Assembly: GCF_905232215.1 (NCBI RefSeq) | Contig: NZ_CAJNKE010000005.1 | Location: 1 to 59,283 of the forward strand | Direction: 5' to 3' | DNA from: Burkholderia sp. LMG 13014 | Lineage (GTDB): Bacteria; Pseudomonadota; Gammaproteobacteria; Burkholderiales; Burkholderiaceae | Length of the DNA stretch: 59,283 nt | Shown: in pieces, positions 53,496 through 59,283 of the stretch | Position numbering within the stretch: the stretch's first letter is position 1 | Layout: each line of letters opens with the position of its first letter | Notes under the pieces: generated by a model | What the model saw: the letters and a program-made list of their open reading frames with translations, nothing else | The model's database searches: none | Told to the model about the DNA's origin: nothing | Position numbers and translations under genes: made by a program

Positions 53496-53673
53496 GCGGA
53501 TCCTTCAGGTCGACCATACAGGCAGACGGGCCGACCTCGCGACGCTTGAGTCCGTCGAACCGGGAACCCGCACGCGCGCATCGGACCAGACCCAGACCAT
53601 CAAGCCGGCCAGGCGGTAGACCGCAGGTGTACCCACCTACCGTCCACAGCCTCGCCAAGCCCGGACAACCGGC

Positions 53674-54801
53674 TTAGAGAATCCGATCCAGCGCGTCGGC
53701 AAACCGGGCGACCGCACCGTCGACATCATGCAGCTTGTCGAGGCCGAACAGCCCGAGACGGAAGGTCTTGAAATCCTCCGGCTCGTCGCATTGCAGCGGC
53801 ACGCCGGCCGCGATCTGCAAGCCGACGTCGGCGAACTTCTTCCCGGATCGAATCCCGTCGTCGTCCGTATAGCTGACCACGACGCCCGGTGCCTCGAAGC
53901 CTTCGGCCGCCACGCTCCGGAAACCCTTGTCGGCCAGCAGCGCGCGAATGCGCGTGCCGAGCTCGAGCTGCTCCGCTTTCACCTTGTCGAAACCGTATGC
54001 CTCGGTTTCCTTCATCACGTCGCGCAGCGTCGTGAGGCTGTCCGTGGGCATCGTCGCGTGGTACGCGAACCCGCCGCCCTCATACGCTTCCATGATCTGC
54101 AGCCACTTGCGCAGATCGCACGCGAAGCTGGTGCTGGTCGTGCCATCGATACGTTCGCGGGCAAGCTCGCTGAGCATGACCATCGCGCAGCACGGCGATG
54201 CGCTCCAGCCCTTCTGCGGCGCGCTGATCAGGATATCGACGCCGCTGGCCTGCATGTCGACCCACACCGTGCCGGACGCGATGCAATCCAGCACGAACAT
54301 GCCGCCGACCGCATGCACGGCATCCGACACCGCGCGCAGATACCCATCGGGCAGCATCATCCCGGACGCGGTTTCGACGTGCGGCGCAAAGACCAGATCC
54401 GGCTTGTGCTCCTTGATCGCGGCGACCACCTCGTCGATCGGGGCCGGCGCATACGCGGCCTGCCGTCCGGCTTCGACCGGGCGCGCCTTCAGCACCGTCG
54501 TTTCGGACGGAATGCTGCCCATGTCGAAAATCTGCGACCAGCGGAAACTGAACCAGCCGTTGCGGATGACCAGGCACTTCTTGTTCGTTGCAAACTGCCG
54601 CGCGACGGCTTCCATGCCGAACGTTCCGCTACCCGGAACGATCACGACCGACTTCGCGTTGTAGACTTTTTTCAGCGTGCCGGAGATGTCGCGCATGACG
54701 CCCTGAAAGCGTTGCGACATATGGTTGACCGAGCGATCGGTGTACACCACCGAATATTCGAGGAGCCCCTCGCGGTCAACATCGGGAAGTAAACCAGGCA
54801 T
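53674..54801 (-). CDS. Class V PLP-dependent aminotransferase (alanine-glyoxylate type)
   Basis: A 375-aa fold-type I aminotransferase of class V, close to alanine-glyoxylate, serine-glyoxylate and 2-aminoethylphosphonate transaminases. Landmarks are VIVPGSGTFGMEAVARQF, FAPHVETASGMMLPDGYL, GGMFVLDCIASGTVWVDM and the PLP-lysine motif SAPQKGWSASPCC. GGAGG seven bases before the ATG at 54801 makes this the start; upstream in-frame ATGs at 54855 and 54876 lack ribosome sites. No phosphonate genes are nearby, so the substrate stays open. Confidence 0.88.
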   Translation of the reverse strand: MPGLLPDVDREGLLEYSVVYTDRSVNHMSQRFQGVMRDISGTLKKVYNAKSVVIVPGSGTFGMEAVARQFATNKKCLVIRNGWFSFRWSQIFDMGSIPSETTVLKARPVEAGRQAAYAPAPIDEVVAAIKEHKPDLVFAPHVETASGMMLPDGYLRAVSDAVHAVGGMFVLDCIASGTVWVDMQASGVDILISAPQKGWSASPCCAMVMLSELARERIDGTTSTSFACDLRKWLQIMEAYEGGGFAYHATMPTDSLTTLRDVMKETEAYGFDKVKAEQLELGTRIRALLADKGFRSVAAEGFEAPGVVVSYTDDDGIRSGKKFADVGLQIAAGVPLQCDEPEDFKTFRLGLFGLDKLHDVDGAVARFADALDRIL

Positions 54802-55157
54802 GCTCGCCTCCGGTGAAAGATGAACGATGGAATCTGGGCGAGCAGTGTCCGTCATGCGATACCGCCCTGCACCCATGCAATTGCGTTATTTTCTCGACGA
54901 AAGCAGATTCTAACGAACGCGGCCCGACGCTTGGGGCATATTTTGTCGGCGGCCCGGCACATCCCTGACGCGGCACGGCCTCGAACCGGAGCAGTGCGCC
55001 GCGATGGGGCCGCCATGGCCCCCGGCCGAAAGACCCGCCCGGTGGCCGTCGATGTCGACCGTTACCGTGCACGTAGCCCTGTTTCATGTATGGATTAATG
55101 GCGCGACCGGCGCATGCCGCCTAACATGTCGGCTCACCCTCCACGACAGAGTCTTCG
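54802..55157. other. Divergent intergenic region
   Basis: About 355 bases between the class V aminotransferase and the serine hydrolase. Both promoters must lie here. An A+T-rich patch at 54880-54920 with the palindrome GCAATTGC may be the aminotransferase promoter. No gene supported. Confidence 0.45.
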
Positions 55158-56339
55158 ATGATCCCCAACCGAGCGTCATCACAGCAACCGTCGGCCGATC
55201 CCGCACTCACCGAGCGCGTCGATGCGGTACTGTCCCGTCAACTCGACACGCAACGCCTCGTCGGCGCGGTCGTCCTGATCGCACGCGACGGCGAGCTCGT
55301 CTATCGCCGCGCGGCCGGGTTCGCCGACCGCGAAGCGCGCACGCCGATGCAAGAGGACACGCTGTTCAGGCTCGCGTCGGTGACGAAGCCGATCGTCGCG
55401 GCAGCCGCCATGGCGCTCGTTGCACAGCACAAGCTGTCGCTCGACGACGACGTCACGCGCTGGCTGCCCGAGTTCCGCCCGGCGCTGCGTGACGGCAGCG
55501 TGCCGGTGATCAAGGTGCGTCACCTGCTCACGCATACCGCCGGCCTCGGCTATCGCTACGCGGAAGCCGACGCGACTGGCCCGTATGCACGCGCGGGCGT
55601 CTCCGACGGGCTCGATGGCGCATCGATCACGCTCGCCGAAAACATGCGCAGGATCGCGAGCGTGCCGTTGCAGTACGCCCCCGGCACCGGCTGGAACTAT
55701 TCGCTCTCCATCGACGTGGTCGGCGCGGTGATCGAGGCCGTCAGCGGGCTGCCGCTCGCCGATGCAGTCGATGCACTGGTGCTTCGCCCGCTCGGTACCC
55801 GCGACACGGGATTCGTCGCTCGCGACGCCGCACGGCTCGCGACACCCTACGTCAACGACACGCCGCAGCCGCACCGGCTCGCCGAGAACGAAGCCGTACC
55901 CATCTACGAAGGGTCCGTCGGCGTGACGTACTCGCCGTCGCGCGCACTCAACGCGGATGCATTCGCATCGGGCGGCGGCGGGATGGTCGGCACCGCCGAC
56001 GACGTGCTGAACGTGCTGGATACACTGCGGGCGGGTGGCGGCGCGATTCTGCCGGCCGAGCTGGTCGACGAGATGGGCCGCATCCACACCGGCAGTCTCG
56101 CGTTGCCCGACCTGCCCGGCGCGGGGTACGGAATCGGGTTTTCCGTGTTGCGCGACCCGCGTGCGGCGCTGTCGCCGGAATCGCCGGGCACCTGGCGCTG
56201 GGGCGGTGTCTACGGTCATTCGTGGTTCGTCGACCGCGCCCGCGGGCTCACCGTCGTATCGCTGTCGAACACGCTTTACGAAGGGATGAACGGCCAGTAC
56301 ACGCTCGATCTGCGCGACGCGGTCTACGGCGTCGGCTGA
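55158..56339 (+). CDS. Serine hydrolase of the beta-lactamase/EstB family
   Basis: A 393-aa class-C-beta-lactamase-like serine hydrolase. SVTK (Ser74-Lys77) is the catalytic SxxK motif and Tyr181 in GWNYSLS the YxS/N base. In place of KTG it has YGHSWF near the end, as in esterases of the family such as EstB. There is no signal peptide, so it is probably cytoplasmic and more likely an esterase or peptidase than a beta-lactamase. The ribosome site before 55158 is weak. Convergent with the FAD oxidoreductase, with a terminator between. Confidence 0.88.
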   Translation: MIPNRASSQQPSADPALTERVDAVLSRQLDTQRLVGAVVLIARDGELVYRRAAGFADREARTPMQEDTLFRLASVTKPIVAAAAMALVAQHKLSLDDDVTRWLPEFRPALRDGSVPVIKVRHLLTHTAGLGYRYAEADATGPYARAGVSDGLDGASITLAENMRRIASVPLQYAPGTGWNYSLSIDVVGAVIEAVSGLPLADAVDALVLRPLGTRDTGFVARDAARLATPYVNDTPQPHRLAENEAVPIYEGSVGVTYSPSRALNADAFASGGGGMVGTADDVLNVLDTLRAGGGAILPAELVDEMGRIHTGSLALPDLPGAGYGIGFSVLRDPRAALSPESPGTWRWGGVYGHSWFVDRARGLTVVSLSNTLYEGMNGQYTLDLRDAVYGVG

Positions 56340-56349
56340 CACGCGCAAC

Positions 56350-56422
56350 AAAAAAGGCCCGACACAGTCGGGCCAATGAGTTGAGACACAAGGAGAATCC
56401 CCCGCCCACCACACCGGGCGGG
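56350..56422 (-). terminator. Rho-independent terminator in a repeated 3'-UTR element (copy 2)
   Basis: Minus-strand order directly after the FAD oxidoreductase stop: hairpin with arms CCCGCCC/GGGCGGG (56422-56401), single-stranded TCTCCTTGT (56396-56388), then arms GGCCCGAC/GTCGGGCC (56374-56356) and six T. The same arrangement and much of the sequence occur at 47561-47632. Confidence 0.85.
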
Positions 56423-56432
56423 TTACGCCGCG

Positions 56433-57605
56433 CTACACGACGTTCTTTTCGACGATCGGCCGGTTTTCCAGCACCCGCGCCCAGCCGAGCGTCGACAGGT
56501 CGAGCGTGTCATAACGCCCGCCCAGAATGAGTTCACTGACCCCGCGCCCCGTCGCCGGCCCTTGCTGCAGCCCGTGGCCGCTGTAGCCGTTCGCGAACAC
56601 GACGTTATCGAGTTCCGGGTGATACCCGATGATCGCGTTGTGGTCGAACACGTTGTACTCGTAGTATCCGGACCAGCAGTTCTCCACGCGCAGCGCCTCG
56701 AACTCCGGCACGCGATTCGCGAGCGTCGGCCAGATCACCTCGTCGAACAGGTCGTGGTCGACTTCGTCGAGCGGCAGGTCGTCCGGGTCGCGGTTCGGGC
56801 TCGGCGACGTCCCGCAGATGTACGTGCGCCCTTCCGGCCGGAAATACACGCCGGTCGGATCGATCAGCAGCGGGCAATCGGTGAGCTTCGCCGGCGACGA
56901 CACGTTGAAGATGCTGCGGCGCCGCGCATACACGGGAATGTCGATGCCCATCATCGACGACAGCATGCGTGTCCACGCCCCTGCCGCGTTGACGAGCGTG
57001 TCGCACGCATAGCGTTCGCCATCGGCCGTGACCACATGCGTGACCTTGCGGCCGTCGCGCACCACCGACTTCACGTCGGACGGCACATAGCGCACGCCCA
57101 GCGCCTGCGCCTTCTTGCGCAGCGCCTGCACGAGCCCGTAGCCGTCGAACCAGCCTTCGCCGCTCACGCCATACGCGCCCGACACGAGATCGTCGACGTT
57201 CAGCCACGGAAACTTCGCGCGCAGCGCATCGCGATCCATCAGCCGGATGTCCGCGCCGAGGCTCGTCTGCAGCGCGTGGTTCTCGCGCAGCGTCGCATCG
57301 CCGGCCGGCGTCGCGAGGAACAGGTAGCCGCCTTCGTGCAGATCGATCGACGGCTGGTGGCCATCCACTTCGAGCCGTTCGCCGATCGTGCGCAGGAAGT
57401 CGATACCGAACAGCGACATCTCGATCGACAGCGGCGTCGAGAATTGCTGGCGAATCGACGCGGCCGACAACGCCGACGACGATCGCGCATAGGTGGGGTC
57501 GCGCTCGATCACGGTCACGGATACCGTGGGATCGGTGGCGCGCAGGAAATAGGCGATCGAGCTGCCGATCACACCACCGCCGACAATGACGACTTGAGAA
57601 CTCAC
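56433..57605 (-). CDS. FAD-dependent amino acid/amine oxidoreductase (DAO family)
   Basis: A 390-aa DAO-superfamily flavoenzyme. SSQVVIVGGGVIGSSIAYFL is the N-terminal FAD dinucleotide fold; VNAAGAWTRML and the C-terminal VVFANGYSGHGLQQGPATG complete the FAD site. The family includes sarcosine, D-amino-acid and glycine oxidases. The GTG at 57605 is preferred because GGAG lies seven bases upstream; another GTG at 57623 is possible. Located 195 bases after the branched-chain amino-acid binding protein on the same strand, suggesting joint uptake and oxidation of an amino acid. Confidence 0.88.
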   Translation of the reverse strand: MSSQVVIVGGGVIGSSIAYFLRATDPTVSVTVIERDPTYARSSSALSAASIRQQFSTPLSIEMSLFGIDFLRTIGERLEVDGHQPSIDLHEGGYLFLATPAGDATLRENHALQTSLGADIRLMDRDALRAKFPWLNVDDLVSGAYGVSGEGWFDGYGLVQALRKKAQALGVRYVPSDVKSVVRDGRKVTHVVTADGERYACDTLVNAAGAWTRMLSSMMGIDIPVYARRRSIFNVSSPAKLTDCPLLIDPTGVYFRPEGRTYICGTSPSPNRDPDDLPLDEVDHDLFDEVIWPTLANRVPEFEALRVENCWSGYYEYNVFDHNAIIGYHPELDNVVFANGYSGHGLQQGPATGRGVSELILGGRYDTLDLSTLGWARVLENRPIVEKNVV

Positions 57606-57800
57606 GACTGACTCCAGTTGCACATGTTGGGCGCGGCCAGCCGGCCCCGCCCATGGGTTGTTCGTGCCGCGTCACACGCGGCGTCGCGCGGGCAGACTCG
57701 TGCGGCTGCCACACCGGCGTGCGCCGCGATCGCAACCGATCGCTGATGGCATTTCAGCACGTCCGGCGTCGCCGCGAAAGTCCGCGCGCGCGGGTTGCGT

Positions 57801-58952
57801 TCAATCCGCCGATTTCGTCGTGACGGGCTGCCACGCGGCGTTCTTCACCTCATACAGCGTCGAGCTCGGGTTCTTCAGGTCGCCCGTGTTCGTGAACGCG
57901 ATCGTGCCCGTGATGCCGTCGTAGCGCGTACCCTTCAGCGCGCCGTTGAAATCGGCCGGCTTCGTCGAGTTCGCCTTCTGCATCGCGTTGATCGCGATCC
58001 ACGTCGCGTCGTACGCGAACGGCGCATACGCGAGCATGTCGATGCCGTACTTCTGCTTGAATTTCGTTTCGAACTGCTTGCCCTTCGCGAGACGCGACAG
58101 CGGCTGCCCGTATTCCCACACGGACGCGCCTTCCGCCGCGTTGCCGGCCAGCTTGATGAAGTTCGCGTTCATCACGCCGCCGCCCGCGAGGAACTGCGCG
58201 CGGATGCCGAGCTGGCGCATGCGCTTCACGAGCATCGCGGCCTGCGCGTCGAGGCCGCCGAAGAACACGAGATCGGCATTGGTGCTCTTGATCTTCGTGA
58301 GCTGCGCGCTGAAGTCCACCGCCTTGTCGTTCGTGAATTCGCGCGCGACGATCGTGCCGCCGTTCGCCTTCACGGACTTCTCGAATTCGTCGGCTTCGCC
58401 CTGGCCGAACGCGGTGCGGTCGTCGATGATCGCGATGCGCTTCGCCTTGGTCACGCTCGCCGCATAGGCGCCTGCATTGCCGGCGTTCTGCGTGTCGGTC
58501 GCGATCACGCGATACACGGTGCCGAGCCCGGCGCGCGTGATGTCGGGATTGGTCGCCGACGGCGTGATCATCGGAATGCCGGCCTTCGCGTAGATCTTCG
58601 AGGCGGGCAGCGTCGTGCCCGAGTTGAAGTGGCCGATCACGACGGCCACCTGCGCGTCGGCGAGCTGCTGCGCGGCCTGCACGCCGGTACGCGGATCGCT
58701 CTGGTCGTCCTGCGACGCGACCACGAACTTCACGGGCTTGCCGCCCACCGTCGTATGCGCGGCGTTCGCTTCGTCGACGGCCATGCGCACGCCGTTCTCG
58801 ATGTCCTTGCCGTAGGCTGCGCCGCCGCCCGTCAGCGGGCCGGCCACGCCGACCTTGACGACCGTCTCCTGCGCATGAACCGCGCCCGACTGGAGCGCGA
58901 GGATCGCGGCGGTCAATGCGACGCCGGAAAGCGAACGAATGCGGAACGTCAT
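57801..58952 (-). CDS. Periplasmic branched-chain amino acid binding protein (LivK-type)
   Basis: A 383-aa periplasmic binding protein with a signal peptide ending VHAQ at about residue 28. VKVGVAGPLTGGGAAYGKDI and VVIGHFNSGTTLPASKIY, then MITPSATNPDITR, are the ligand-site stretches of Leu/Ile/Val-binding proteins. AAGGATTGTC before the ATG at 58952 fixes the start. The membrane and ATPase subunits are not next to it, so it works with a transporter encoded elsewhere or binds a related amide or amino acid. The FAD oxidase follows on the same strand. Confidence 0.92.
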   Translation of the reverse strand: MTFRIRSLSGVALTAAILALQSGAVHAQETVVKVGVAGPLTGGGAAYGKDIENGVRMAVDEANAAHTTVGGKPVKFVVASQDDQSDPRTGVQAAQQLADAQVAVVIGHFNSGTTLPASKIYAKAGIPMITPSATNPDITRAGLGTVYRVIATDTQNAGNAGAYAASVTKAKRIAIIDDRTAFGQGEADEFEKSVKANGGTIVAREFTNDKAVDFSAQLTKIKSTNADLVFFGGLDAQAAMLVKRMRQLGIRAQFLAGGGVMNANFIKLAGNAAEGASVWEYGQPLSRLAKGKQFETKFKQKYGIDMLAYAPFAYDATWIAINAMQKANSTKPADFNGALKGTRYDGITGTIAFTNTGDLKNPSSTLYEVKNAAWQPVTTKSAD

Positions 58953-59283
58953 GACAATCCTTGTTCTGGGGGCCGGGATGCAACGCGCGACTGCCGCGCG
59001 TCGGCAACCTCCCGCGTGCCGGTCATCTCGTCCGCCAGCGGGGCGTCATGCAACGTCCCAACTGGCCGGTCGATCGCCGCGGCTCCGTCTCCGAAGAACC
59101 TTTCATCGCGAAAGAGGTGAATGGATTGTGGATAGCCAATACCCGTGCAGCAAACGAAATATCGGAACTATGTTGTGAGGAATTGTCATCAAGTTCCGCG
59201 TTCGCGGCCGGCCCGCGGCCCGCGCATCGGTGGGCCGTGGTCGACAGTTGCGGTGGGAAGCCGCGCCGATGCCCGTCCATCAA
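58953..59283. other. Upstream region of the binding-protein gene to the window edge
   Basis: About 330 bases without a supported gene. The A+T-rich part near 59110-59190 probably carries the promoter of the binding-protein gene. An open frame across the edge is Arg/Ser-rich and looks spurious. Confidence 0.4.

Noticed and set aside
59023-59283. Minus-strand frame crossing the window edge
   Set aside because: Arg/Ser/Pro-rich with no recognisable motif; it overlaps the probable promoter of the binding-protein gene.

Overview
This GC-rich window (visibly about two-thirds G+C, with G/C-biased third positions) looks like chromosomal DNA of a Burkholderia, most likely of the B. cepacia complex. 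That rests on the gene families present (FabI/DUF3141/Pta/AckA cluster, T6SS BTH_I2691-type effector locus, many LysR/AraC/GNAT/VOC genes) and on codon style; no rRNA or other species marker is present.

Layout. 34-1871: a Tat-exported epoxide-hydrolase-like protein and a small membrane protein. 2082-7853: a minus-strand operon fabI - DUF3141 (PhaC-like hydrolase) - phosphotransacetylase - acetate kinase - RRM-like small protein, with a consensus FNR/ANR box upstream, so probably a low-oxygen acetyl-phosphate/acyl-CoA module. 8051-13351: second epoxide hydrolase, atypical SDR with divergent LysR, and an aminotransferase / 63-aa peptide / PNPOx-like operon. 13664-22331: an exported-glycan locus built around NfrB-like (glycosyltransferase plus C-terminal MshEN c-di-GMP sensor) and NfrA-like (outer membrane) proteins, with a DUF2334 deacetylase-like protein and two TIM-barrel glycosidase-like proteins.

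23554-37231: a type VI secretion accessory island. On the minus strand it runs VgrG, DUF4123 chaperone, 956-aa BTH_I2691-type effector and immunity gene. It is followed by relics of two earlier copies of the same module: effector tails, PAAR genes and a copied tssF 3' end. Five immunity-type paralogues are present, one of them frameshifted. An intact orphan tssF closes the island. This recorded succession of effector-immunity modules is the most striking structure in the window.

37910-59283: ordinary accessory chromosome. It holds maeB with a divergent LysR; a MerR-TipAS-methyltransferase fusion with its own 19-bp-spacer promoter and palindromic operator; GNAT, VOC, AraC and hydrolase genes; a class-V aminotransferase; a serine hydrolase; a FAD amine/amino-acid oxidase; and a branched-chain amino-acid binding protein. 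Two related 3'-UTR terminator elements and a candidate C-rich-loop sRNA lie at 47.6, 48.2 and 56.4 kb. No tRNA, rRNA, CRISPR array, transposase or integrase was recognised.
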